Shown here one piece after another: positions 7,023 through 14,736 of a DNA stretch of 23,548 bases. The position numbers and the translations under genes were made by a program. The notes below the pieces were generated by a model. That model saw only the letters and a program-made list of their open reading frames with translations, was not told the DNA's origin and made no database searches. This DNA comes from Spirochaetaceae bacterium (GTDB lineage Bacteria > Spirochaetota > Spirochaetia > SZUA-6 > Bin103), in NCBI GenBank assembly GCA_028818385.1, contig JAPPNY010000160.1, positions 1 to 23,548 of the forward strand, read 5' to 3'. The stretch's first letter is position 1. Every line of letters starts with the position of its first letter.

Positions 7023-8350
7023 GGCTGCTGTTCATCGACCGGCGTGACCTGCCGGTGGTATGGGGCCACACGCGCATCGAGGCGACGCCGTTGCGGCACA
7101 TGACCGACTTGGGCGCGCCGCCGTTCCAGATGGCGCTGGCGACCGAGGGCGCCGGCGGCCGCTGGGACGTGCTGGGCTACCGCTGCGGCAAGCGCACACC
7201 GTGGCAGCTCTGGCGCGCGAGCACGGCCGACGGCAGCACCTTCGAGGACGCGCGCGTCGTCCTGGACTCGAACGACTACACGCTGCCCGACGGCACCCAC
7301 TGGCAGCACGTGGCCACCGTGAGTTACAGCCCGGAGCAGGAGCGCTTCCTGTGCCTGAAGAACGTCGAGGTGCCGGAGGGCTTCGCCACCTACGGCTTCG
7401 TAAGCCGCGACGGCGAGTCCTGGGAGGAAGCTCCCAAGCGCCCGGTCTACACCGAGGGAGACCGCTGGGGGGCGATCTGGAGCAGCCCGGCCGGCCGCTA
7501 TATCACCTACAACAAGGGCTGGCTGCGTTGCGACCACAAGCGCGTCAACGAGCTGTTCCTGGACGCGCACCGCACGGTATGCATCCGCTCGAGCCCGGAC
7601 GGGCTCACCTGGAGCCCGTCGGCGCCCAACGCCTACAAGCTCGGCATGCGCTGGGCACGCGGCATGCGCAAGGTCGGCGGGCCGCTGGTGCCGCGCGAGT
7701 TCCACGTGGCGCCGGACGCCGACGACCCGCCGGACCTGGAGTTCTACGCCGCGTGGCCGTTCACGTACGCGGGGCGCTACTTCCTCAACGTGCTGACCTA
7801 CTGCGGCAGCTTCCTGCCCAACGGGCTGCCGCCCATGCGCCCCGACGGCCACGGGCCGGGCACCCTGGGCCACGAGATGTGGGTGAGCGACGACGGGCTC
7901 GTCTGGGAGCGCCCGTTCCGGGGACAGGACGTGTGCACGAGCATCCTGGCCGGCCCCATCCAGGCGGCCGGCAAGCTGCTGTTCTACCTGCGCGACCAGG
8001 TCTGGGGCGTGCCGGAGGACCGGCTGACCAACGTCAGCGCCCGCTCCAACGGCCTGTTCGAGACGCGCACCTTCACGGTCCCGGACCGGCCGCTGCGGCT
8101 CAACCTGCAGCTCCCGGGCGACGGGTTCGGCAACGACAACAACGAGTCATACCTGATGGCCGAGCTGGTCGACGACCGCGACCGCGTGATCGACGGCTAC
8201 GACCGGAACGCCTGCCTGCTGCAGGGGCCGATCGACGCCACCCGGCTGGAGCTGCGCTGGCAGGGCGCCACCTCCGAGCCGCTGGCCGGCCGGCGGGCGC
8301 GGCTGCGGTTCTGTTTCCGCGGCGCGCGGATCTTCGCAGTCACCGCATGA
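7019..8350 (+). CDS. Beta-propeller glycosidase-like protein A (uncharacterised, GH32/43- or sialidase-like fold)
   Basis: It codes for 443 residues from a GTG that overlaps the sulfatase stop (GTGA), with a strong GGAGGAGG ribosome-binding site. Three Asp-box-like turns are visible: SRDGESW (129-135), SPDGLTW (192-198) and SDDGLVW (290-296). These are characteristic of sialidase and GH32/43 beta-propellers. Other blocks are WGHTRI (15-20), EGDRWGAIWS (146-155), YNKG (164-167), DPPDLEFYAAWPF (236-248) and MRPDGHGPG (273-281). The last 80 or so residues look like a beta-sandwich ending in LRFCFRGARIFAV, a tail I associate with uncharacterised GH32-like proteins of Planctomycetes and related bacteria. 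No signal peptide is present. It is a paralogue of the gene at 9364. Carbohydrate binding or cleavage is inferred; catalytic residues cannot be assigned. Confidence 0.75.
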   Translation: MRLLFIDRRDLPVVWGHTRIEATPLRHMTDLGAPPFQMALATEGAGGRWDVLGYRCGKRTPWQLWRASTADGSTFEDARVVLDSNDYTLPDGTHWQHVATVSYSPEQERFLCLKNVEVPEGFATYGFVSRDGESWEEAPKRPVYTEGDRWGAIWSSPAGRYITYNKGWLRCDHKRVNELFLDAHRTVCIRSSPDGLTWSPSAPNAYKLGMRWARGMRKVGGPLVPREFHVAPDADDPPDLEFYAAWPFTYAGRYFLNVLTYCGSFLPNGLPPMRPDGHGPGTLGHEMWVSDDGLVWERPFRGQDVCTSILAGPIQAAGKLLFYLRDQVWGVPEDRLTNVSARSNGLFETRTFTVPDRPLRLNLQLPGDGFGNDNNESYLMAELVDDRDRVIDGYDRNACLLQGPIDATRLELRWQGATSEPLAGRRARLRFCFRGARIFAVTA

Positions 8351-8374
8351 GCACAACCGAGTAAGGAGTCCACG

Positions 8375-9367
8375 ATGCAAGCGGCACACGTCACCGCACC
8401 CGGCGCGGTCCGGGTCGACACCTTCCCCGATCCCGATCCGGAGGCCGGCCATGCCGTCGTCCGGCCCGAGCTGATCTCGATCTGCGGCAGCGACCTGCTC
8501 GCGGTCTACGGCCAGCCGGACGATGCCTACCCGCTGAACCCCGGTCAGAGCGGCCACGAGATCATCGGCGTGGTGGAGGCGGTCGAGTACCGCGGCAAGA
8601 CGGTCTTTCCGTTCGAGCCGGGCGAGCGCGTGCTGGCGACTCCGTCACCGCACGTGGGCATGGCCGAGCGCTTCCCGATCGGCCTCGACGCGCTGGTGCG
8701 GGTTCCCGAGGGGGTGCCGGCCGAGCGGCTGGCGATCGCGCAACCGCTCGGCACCGTGATCTGCGGCTGCAACAAGCTGCGCGACGTGGCCGGCGCCACC
8801 GTGGCCGTGGTCGGGCAGGGCGGCATCGGCCTGTTGTTCGACCGGATGCTGCGCCGCATGGGAGCCGGCACCGTGATCGGCCTGGACCTGGTCGAGGCGA
8901 GGCGCGCCGCCGGCCTGCGGTTCGGCGCCGACCACGTGATCGACGCCGCCTGTGACGACGTGCCGGCGGCGGTGGCGGAGGCGTCCGGCGGGGTCGAGCC
9001 GCAGATCGTCATCGAAGCTGCCGGGCAGCCGGCGTCGATCAACCTGGCCGTGGAGCTGGTCCGCCCGTTCGGGCAACTCCTGCTGTTCGGCGTGCCCAAG
9101 AAGCCGGCCTTCGAGTTCTCGTACCTGACGTGGTTCCGCAAGCGGCCGCACACGCAGTCCTCCTCGATCAGGGACGGCACCGGCTCCGCGCCGTACGAGC
9201 TGGCGCTCAACCTGATCGCCCGCGGCGACGTCGACGTCGAGGGGATCATCTCGCACCGGCTGCCGCTGGCCCGAGTGGCCGACGCCTACGAGCTGGCGCG
9301 CACCTGCGCCGACGGGGCGCTGAAGGTGGCGGTCGACTTCCGCGAGGGCGTCGAGGGCGGCGCATGA
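8375..9367 (+). CDS. Medium-chain dehydrogenase/reductase (sorbitol/threonine dehydrogenase-like)
   Basis: It codes for 330 residues with AAGGAG just upstream of the ATG. The catalytic zinc site is partly kept: Cys37 in ICGSD and His61-Glu62 in GHE. The position that is usually Glu in the EPL motif of polyol dehydrogenases is Gln123 here (AIAQPLG), and the four-cysteine structural zinc loop around residues 90-110 is absent. The nucleotide-binding motif is GQGGIG (147-152), and Asp171 (GLDLVEARR) suggests NAD+ use. The likely substrate is a sugar alcohol or a hydroxyl group of a modified sugar. It lies between two paralogous propeller genes, and its TGA overlaps the ATG of the second (ATGA), so these three genes are probably translated together. 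Confidence 0.88.
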   Translation: MQAAHVTAPGAVRVDTFPDPDPEAGHAVVRPELISICGSDLLAVYGQPDDAYPLNPGQSGHEIIGVVEAVEYRGKTVFPFEPGERVLATPSPHVGMAERFPIGLDALVRVPEGVPAERLAIAQPLGTVICGCNKLRDVAGATVAVVGQGGIGLLFDRMLRRMGAGTVIGLDLVEARRAAGLRFGADHVIDAACDDVPAAVAEASGGVEPQIVIEAAGQPASINLAVELVRPFGQLLLFGVPKKPAFEFSYLTWFRKRPHTQSSSIRDGTGSAPYELALNLIARGDVDVEGIISHRLPLARVADAYELARTCADGALKVAVDFREGVEGGA

Positions 9368-10734
9368 CCCTGCGCTTCTGCCACGCCGACGACGTGCAGA
9401 ACGTCTGGGGGCACACCACCATCGGCGCGTCACGACTGCGCAAGCTCGCCGACTGCGAGCCGGCGCCGTTCCGGGTGTCGTTCTGCCGGCCGCATGCGGG
9501 AGGCGGCTTCGACGTGTTCGGCGTGCGCGGCGCCAAGGGCATCCCGTGGCAGGTGCTGCGCGCCGACACCGACGACGGCACGGTCTTCCATGACGTGCGC
9601 GTGGTGCTGGAAGGCGCGGAGCTGCCGAAGCCGCCCAATTCGGAGTGGGCGCACACGGCCACTGTCAGCTACAGCCCGGACCAGGAGCGCTACCTGGTGC
9701 TCAAGAACAGCCGCGACTACGGCGGCAGCTTCGACACGCACGCGTTCGTGTCCGGCGACGGCGAGCGCTGGGAGCCCAGCCCGCACAACCCCGTGTACCG
9801 CGAGGGCGACAACTGGGGGGCGATGTGGAGCCCGGCGGCGGGCCGCTTCATCTGCTACAACAAGGGGGTCGTCCGCGAACCGGACAAGCCGCTCAACGAG
9901 CTGATCCGCGACGGCATGCGCACGGTTTCGGTGCGCACCAGTCAGGACGGGCTCCGCTGGACGCCGGACGACCCCAACGACTTCGCCAACGGCATGCAGC
10001 CGCCGTTCGAATTCTCAGGTGTTGCGGCGATGAAGCGCCTGGGAGGGCCGCTGCTGGCGCGCGAGCACCAGATCACGCGCGACGAGCTGGACCCGCCCGA
10101 CCTGGAGTTCTACGTCGCCCGGCCGTTCCTGTACCGGGAGACCTGCTTCCTGCAGGTGCTCAACTACGTGGGCAGCTTCATGCCGCCGGGGATCGCGCCG
10201 ATGCGGCCGGACGGCCACGGGCCGGGGATGCTCGACACCGAGTGGTGGATCAGCCGCGACGGCCTGCGCTGGGAGCGGCCATTCCGCGGCATGCACGCCG
10301 GCTCGGTGGTGATCTCGCACAACCCGATGGCGGCCGGCGGGATGCTGCGCTTCCACCAGGGGGACGAGATCTGGGGGATCGGCGAGGATCGGCTGACCTT
10401 CGTGCAGACCGTCGCCAACGGCGCGTTCGAGACGCGCACCTTCACGCATGACGGCGGATCGCTGGGCCTGAACGCGACGGTTCCGGCGCCGGGTGTCGAC
10501 AACGGCGACAACCGCGCCTACCTGATGGCGGAGCTGGTCGACGGCGCGGACCGGGTGGTGCCGGGGTACGAGAAGGAGCGCTGCATCGTGCAGGGGCCGC
10601 TGGACGCGCAGGCGTTTCCGCTGCGGTGGGGTGACGCCACGGGAGCGGAGCTCGAAGGCCAACCGCTTCGGCTGCGTTTCTACTTCCAGGCCGCGCTCAT
10701 CTACGCCGTTTCCAGCGGTCGCCGGGACACCTGA
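9364..10734 (+). CDS. Beta-propeller glycosidase-like protein B, paralogue of protein A
   Basis: It codes for 456 residues from the ATG at 9364, which overlaps the MDR stop; a longer reading upstream would run through the MDR gene. It aligns along its whole length with the 7019 protein, with roughly half of positions matching by eye. Shared blocks are VWGHT, ATVSYSP.QER, VY.EGD.WGA.WS, YNKG, DPPDLEFY.A.PF, MRPDGHGPG, DGL.WERPFRG, NG.FETRTFT and YLMAELVD. Asp-box-like turns are SGDGERW (130-136), SQDGLRW (193-199) and SRDGLRW (297-303). No signal peptide is present. The two copies may act on different linkages or as a heteromer. Function is inferred from the fold only. Confidence 0.75.
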   Translation: MTLRFCHADDVQNVWGHTTIGASRLRKLADCEPAPFRVSFCRPHAGGGFDVFGVRGAKGIPWQVLRADTDDGTVFHDVRVVLEGAELPKPPNSEWAHTATVSYSPDQERYLVLKNSRDYGGSFDTHAFVSGDGERWEPSPHNPVYREGDNWGAMWSPAAGRFICYNKGVVREPDKPLNELIRDGMRTVSVRTSQDGLRWTPDDPNDFANGMQPPFEFSGVAAMKRLGGPLLAREHQITRDELDPPDLEFYVARPFLYRETCFLQVLNYVGSFMPPGIAPMRPDGHGPGMLDTEWWISRDGLRWERPFRGMHAGSVVISHNPMAAGGMLRFHQGDEIWGIGEDRLTFVQTVANGAFETRTFTHDGGSLGLNATVPAPGVDNGDNRAYLMAELVDGADRVVPGYEKERCIVQGPLDAQAFPLRWGDATGAELEGQPLRLRFYFQAALIYAVSSGRRDT

Positions 10735-10751
10735 CCCGCACGGAGCGCGCC

Positions 10752-11981
10752 GTGCCCGGGGGCTGGGGGTCGTTCCTGACCCCGGACCTGTGGCGCCTGT
10801 TCGCCCATCAACTGCTCGACTCCGGCGCGATGCTGCCGCGCGTGATCGCGACCGGCTGGCTGGTGCTGGAGGTGACCGACTCGCCGTTCTGGGTGGGGGC
10901 CGTGTTCGGCATCGAGGGGCTGGTGCTGCTGTCGTGCGGCGGCCTGGGCGGCGTGCTGGCCGCGCGCGTGGAGCGGCGGCGCACGCTTGCGGCCGTGCAA
11001 GGGGCGCTGGCACTTGTGCTCATCGCGATCGCCGCGCTGAGCGCGCTCGAGGTGCTGCGTCTCTGGCACTTGGTGGCCGCCGCGGTGCTGACCGGCCTGG
11101 CACGGTGCCTGCACCTCCCGCTGTCGACCGGCCTGCTGCAGCGCGCGGCCGGCCAGGGGCAGTTGATGCGGGCGATGGGCGCCAAGCAGCTGACGTTCAA
11201 CATCGGCCGAATGGCCGGCTCCGCTCTCGTCGGCGTGACCATCTCCGCCCTCGGGTTCGCCGCCGCCTTCCTGCTCCTGGCGGTGATCCGGGCCGGGGCC
11301 GCGGCGGTGCTGGCGCGGCTGTCGCCGGAGCTGGGCCGGCCCGCGCCGGTGACGCGCTCGCGGCCGGTGTTCCTGGACCTGGTGCGCCAGCTCCGCTATA
11401 CCCTGCGGGTGCCGCGCGTGCGCGCGGTGTTCGCGATGAGCATGCTGATGGAGCTCTGCGTGTTCTCCGTCAGCTCGATGATGCCGGTGCTGGCGCGCGA
11501 CGTGCTGGGCGTGGGGGCCGGCGCCCTGGGGGGGCTGACCGCGGCCGGCTCGTTCGGCGCGATCCTGTTCGGGATGGTGATGACGGCGGCGGGCGAGCTG
11601 CGCAGCAAGGGGTCGGTCGCCATGTTGGCGTGCCTGCTGTGCGGCGTGGCCCTGATCGGCTACGCGCTGTCGCGCTGGTTCCTGGTTTCGGTGGGGATCG
11701 CGGTGGTGCTGGGCGTGGCGATGATGGTCTACGACGTGATGCTCTTCACGCTGGTGCAGGTGACGGTGCCGTCGTCGCGGCGCGACCAGTCGACGGGGCT
11801 GCTGGCGCAGACCTTCGGGCTCAACCCGGTCGGCTCGACCCTGGCCGGCGCGGTGGCGCAGGTGGCCGGCATGCCGGCGGCGCTGCTCGCGGCAGGCGGC
11901 ATCATCGTCGCCTACGCGCTTGCCGTGCTCGCCCCCAAGCGCCGTCTCTGGGACCGCCCCGATGTGCGGAAGCCCGGCTGA
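10752..11981 (+). CDS. MFS transporter (drug/siderophore exporter-like)
   Basis: It codes for 409 residues, very hydrophobic, with about 12 predicted membrane segments in two halves separated by a polar loop near residues 195-215. A basic loop (RVERRR, about 72-77) follows the second segment, as in the MFS. SSRRDQSTGLLAQTFGLNPVGS resembles the MFS_3/EntS-type group (quoted first 20: SSRRDQSTGLLAQTFGLNPV). The start is a GTG at 10752 with GGAG six bases before it, 17 bases after the previous stop. It may import the substrate or export a product of the operon; exporters are more common in this subgroup. Direction of transport cannot be read from sequence. Confidence 0.85.
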   Translation: MPGGWGSFLTPDLWRLFAHQLLDSGAMLPRVIATGWLVLEVTDSPFWVGAVFGIEGLVLLSCGGLGGVLAARVERRRTLAAVQGALALVLIAIAALSALEVLRLWHLVAAAVLTGLARCLHLPLSTGLLQRAAGQGQLMRAMGAKQLTFNIGRMAGSALVGVTISALGFAAAFLLLAVIRAGAAAVLARLSPELGRPAPVTRSRPVFLDLVRQLRYTLRVPRVRAVFAMSMLMELCVFSVSSMMPVLARDVLGVGAGALGGLTAAGSFGAILFGMVMTAAGELRSKGSVAMLACLLCGVALIGYALSRWFLVSVGIAVVLGVAMMVYDVMLFTLVQVTVPSSRRDQSTGLLAQTFGLNPVGSTLAGAVAQVAGMPAALLAAGGIIVAYALAVLAPKRRLWDRPDVRKPG

Positions 11982-11985
11982 CCGG

Positions 11986-12732
11986 ATGCGCGCCGCTCAT
12001 CTCACCCAGAGCGAGTTCGACATCCGCTGCGAGTGGGGCCTGCACGGCGTCGAGTCGCTGGCTCCGGTCAGTGACGTGGTGGTCATCGTCGACGTGCTGT
12101 CGTATTCGACCTGCGTCGACATCGCCACGGCCAACGGCGCCGCGGTGTTTCCCTGCCGTTTCAACGACGAATCCGCGCGGGACTTTGCGCAGGCACGCGG
12201 TGCGCTGCTCGCGGGCCGACGCGGATCCGCAAGCCGGTACTCCCTGTCTCCCGCCGGGCTGCTGGGGATACCCCCCGGAACTCGCCTGGTCCTGCCGTCT
12301 CCGAACGGCTCAACGCTCTCGCTCGCCACGGGTGCGACCCCGACGCTGGCCGGCTGCCTGCGCAACAGCCGGTCCGTGGCGTCGCACGCTGGCCGCATCG
12401 GACGCACGGTCGTCGTGATTCCGTGCGGCGAGCGCTGGGACGACGGCAGCCTGAGGCCGGCGATCGAGGACCTGGTCGGCGCCGGGGCAATCATTCGCCA
12501 CCTGCACGGCAGCAAGTCGCCGGAGGCCAAGGCTGCCGAGGCGGCCTTCGAGAGCGGTTCTTCGGACCTCCTGGGGACGGTCCGGGCGTCCGTATCCGGC
12601 CAGCAGCTTGCCGGGGCAGGTTATCGGGCGGATGTGGAACACTCTGCCAGACTGGACTGCAGCGAGTCCGTCCCCCTGCTACGGAACGGAGCCTACATCG
12701 ATCTCAGGGACCGTCGGCGGAATCGTCAGTAG
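11986..12732 (+). CDS. 2-phosphosulfolactate phosphatase (ComB) family protein
   Basis: It codes for 248 residues starting four bases after the MFS stop, so it is in the same operon. Family signatures are VVVIVDVLSYSTCVDIA (31-47, with Asp36 and Cys43), LPSPNGSTLS (103-112), CLRN (124-127), VIPCGERWDDGSLRPAIEDLVGAGAI (145-169, quoted start: VIPCGERWDDGSLRPAIEDL) and SPEA near 178-181. ComB hydrolyses (R)-2-phospho-3-sulfolactate in coenzyme M synthesis, but homologues are widespread in bacteria lacking CoM and their substrates are largely unknown. The start at 11986 is preferred because an in-frame ATG at 11920 lies inside the MFS gene. The C-terminus is Arg-rich and may be slightly extended. 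In a sulfatase operon, a link to organosulfur metabolism is attractive but unproven. Confidence 0.85.
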   Translation: MRAAHLTQSEFDIRCEWGLHGVESLAPVSDVVVIVDVLSYSTCVDIATANGAAVFPCRFNDESARDFAQARGALLAGRRGSASRYSLSPAGLLGIPPGTRLVLPSPNGSTLSLATGATPTLAGCLRNSRSVASHAGRIGRTVVVIPCGERWDDGSLRPAIEDLVGAGAIIRHLHGSKSPEAKAAEAAFESGSSDLLGTVRASVSGQQLAGAGYRADVEHSARLDCSESVPLLRNGAYIDLRDRRRNRQ

Positions 12733-12808
12733 CAACGGATACCGCACTGGAGCGAATACGCCGCCGGTCTCGAAAGCGCCAGCTCCGCAGACTGCGCTTA
12801 CTCTGTCG

Positions 12809-13756
12809 ATGGCGCACGACCTGCAGCGGCCGCACGACAAGCTGTTTCGGACCGTATTCGCCGACCCCGCGGAGGCGGCCGCCCTACTGCGGGTCCATCT
12901 GCCTGAGTCCCTCGCAGGCGAGCTGGCGTGGTCCAGCCTGACGTTGCAGGACGCCAGCTTCCTTGACGAGCAGATGCGTGACAGCGAGTCCGATCTGCTG
13001 TACGTAATCGAGCGGACGGCCGGCGACCCGCCCGCTTGGCTGTACCTGCTGTTGGAGCACCAGTCGAAGCCGGACCGGTGGATGCCGTTCCGACTCCTGA
13101 AGTACTGCTGCCGCATCTGGGACCGGGATCGCCGCACGCACCGGCGCGAACGGGAGCTGCGGCCGATCGTGCCGATGGTGTTCTACCAGGGCCGCCGCCG
13201 CTGGCGGCACGCCACGGAGTTCTCCGAGCTGTTCGCCCCGTTGGTGCGAACGTGGCCGTGGGTGCCGCGGTTCGAACACCTGCTGTTCGACCAGTCGCAG
13301 GTGAAGCCGCGGGCGGTGCGCGGCGCATTGCGGGGGCGGATCACGCAGCTCATGATGATGGCGGCGTATCGGCATCGTCGGGAGGCGCTACGAAGCGCGG
13401 CGCGACTGCTGGCGACGTTGTCGCCGGAGGCCGGTGAGACTACGGTTCGTATGTTCGTGCTGTACCTGCTGGCCACGCAGGATCGGGGCACGGCACGGAG
13501 CTTCGGGGAGGAGTTACGAGGGGCGGCGTCGGGACCGGGAGGTGAGTTGATGACCTATGCAGAGGAACTGATCAAGGAAGGCCGGGAGCAGGGCCGCGAG
13601 GAAGGGCGGCTGGAGGGGCAGGTAGGTACCATAGAGAACCTCTTGCGGGCCGGCGTTCCGTGGCCGGTGATCGAATCCGCTACCGGTATCGACCAGGACG
13701 CCTTGCGCGCCATCAAGGAGCGACTCGCGGGATCGGACGGCGAGGGACGCGACTGA
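12809..13756 (+). CDS. Rpn family recombination-promoting nuclease / putative transposase (PD-(D/E)xK)
   Basis: It codes for 315 residues. The N-terminus PHDKLFRTVFADP matches the Rpn/YhgA-like (Transposase_31) family. The nuclease core shows Asp62 (SESDLLYVIE) and Glu83-x-Gln85 in LLLEHQSKPDRWM, followed by PIVPMVFYQG (119-128). The C-terminal tail has the charged KEGREQGREEGRLEGQ repeat typical of the family. In E. coli these enzymes cut DNA and stimulate RecA-independent recombination. The start at 12809 was taken because the family begins with this HDKxFR block; no clear ribosome-binding site is seen there, and the frame is open upstream into the ComB gene. It marks the boundary of the sulfatase operon and may be a stray mobile or selfish gene. 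Confidence 0.88.
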   Translation: MAHDLQRPHDKLFRTVFADPAEAAALLRVHLPESLAGELAWSSLTLQDASFLDEQMRDSESDLLYVIERTAGDPPAWLYLLLEHQSKPDRWMPFRLLKYCCRIWDRDRRTHRRERELRPIVPMVFYQGRRRWRHATEFSELFAPLVRTWPWVPRFEHLLFDQSQVKPRAVRGALRGRITQLMMMAAYRHRREALRSAARLLATLSPEAGETTVRMFVLYLLATQDRGTARSFGEELRGAASGPGGELMTYAEELIKEGREQGREEGRLEGQVGTIENLLRAGVPWPVIESATGIDQDALRAIKERLAGSDGEGRD

Positions 13757-13810
13757 CGTAAGAGAACAGCGAGTGGTGACGGCGTCTCCACCGGGCGTGG
13801 GTCGGACCTC

Positions 13811-14731
13811 TCATGCGCCGTCGACCAAGCCGAGTTGCTGCGCCAGTTCGCGGAGCTCCCGCTGCAGCCACGGCGGTGCGTTGAGATAGGGCGGCCGCAC
13901 CACGGGCGAGTCGAACAGCCCCTTCCAGTGCAGGATGTGCTTGCACACCGAGAAGGCATAGGGGTCCGGGGTGCAGTAGGCGATCATCGGCAGCATGCGG
14001 TGGTAGAACAGCCGGCGCTCCTCGTCCCACGCCCGCGCCTGCGCCAGGCGGTGCAGCTCCACCTCGCGCTCCGGCATGAACGCCGCGCTGCCGGCCACGA
14101 CGCCGTCGCTCCCGGAGACGTAGGCCGGCAGGGAGAAGGTGTCCCAGCCGCAGATGTAGGCGACCTGCGGGGCGGCCCGCTTGAGCTGGTCGAAGGCGTA
14201 CACGTTGCCGCTCACCTTGACGGTCATGAGCCGCTCGATGGACTCCACCAGCGGGAGAACCTCACCCGCCACGTCGAGGTTTCCTTCGTTGGTCTGGTCA
14301 TAGAGCATGACCGGGATCCGCTCGGCGATCTGGCTGAAGAAGCCGTGCAGGTCGTGCTTGCCGAACTTCTTGGTCATCGCGAAGTCGGCGCCGCATCGGG
14401 CGGCCAGCTCGGCCGCGGGCACGCCGCGGTCCTCCTCCACGCTGATGATGCCCATGCCCACCGGGATGCGGCCGCGGACGTACGCCAGGACCATGGTCAG
14501 CACCTCCTCGATCTCCTCCAGGCTCTGTCCCTCGAACTCCCCGGCCTTGCCGCAGGCGACTACCGCGGACACTCCGGACTCCAGGGCGAAGTCGAGCTGC
14601 CGGCGCATGCTCGCGGCATCGAACCGTTTCCCGTCGGCCGTGAACGGCGTGAAGAGGAGCGTGACCACGCCCCTGACCGCCTGTCCGCTGTCGACGCTGC
14701 GCAGCGTCTGCGCGGATGTGCTGGTTGCCAT
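13811..14731 (-). CDS. DapA-like class I lyase (dihydrodipicolinate synthase/N-acetylneuraminate lyase superfamily)
   Basis: It codes for 306 residues forming a TIM barrel. The Schiff-base lysine is Lys172 in LMTVKVSGN, and the catalytic Tyr is Tyr144 in VMLYDQTNEG. The substrate carboxylate motif, usually GTTGE, is GKAGE (61-65), so a substrate other than aspartate semialdehyde is likely. The ATG at 14731 is chosen over the GTG at 14740 because a near-perfect GGAGGTGA ribosome-binding site lies five bases before it. The stop of the upstream FAD enzyme is inside that site, so the two genes are coupled. The likely reaction is retro-aldol cleavage or dehydration of a 2-keto acid such as a keto-deoxy sugar acid or sialic-acid-like compound. 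True DapA is unlikely. Confidence 0.88.
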   Translation of the reverse strand: MATSTSAQTLRSVDSGQAVRGVVTLLFTPFTADGKRFDAASMRRQLDFALESGVSAVVACGKAGEFEGQSLEEIEEVLTMVLAYVRGRIPVGMGIISVEEDRGVPAAELAARCGADFAMTKKFGKHDLHGFFSQIAERIPVMLYDQTNEGNLDVAGEVLPLVESIERLMTVKVSGNVYAFDQLKRAAPQVAYICGWDTFSLPAYVSGSDGVVAGSAAFMPEREVELHRLAQARAWDEERRLFYHRMLPMIAYCTPDPYAFSVCKHILHWKGLFDSPVVRPPYLNAPPWLQRELRELAQQLGLVDGA

Positions 14732-14736
14732 CTCGC

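Noticed and set aside
12608..12808. Longer N-terminus for the Rpn protein
   Set aside because: It overlaps the ComB gene end and lacks family similarity; the HDKxFR block begins right after 12809.
13757..13810. Possible terminator between the Rpn and DapA-like genes
   Set aside because: Only a four-base stem with a ten-base loop could be drawn, which is not convincing.
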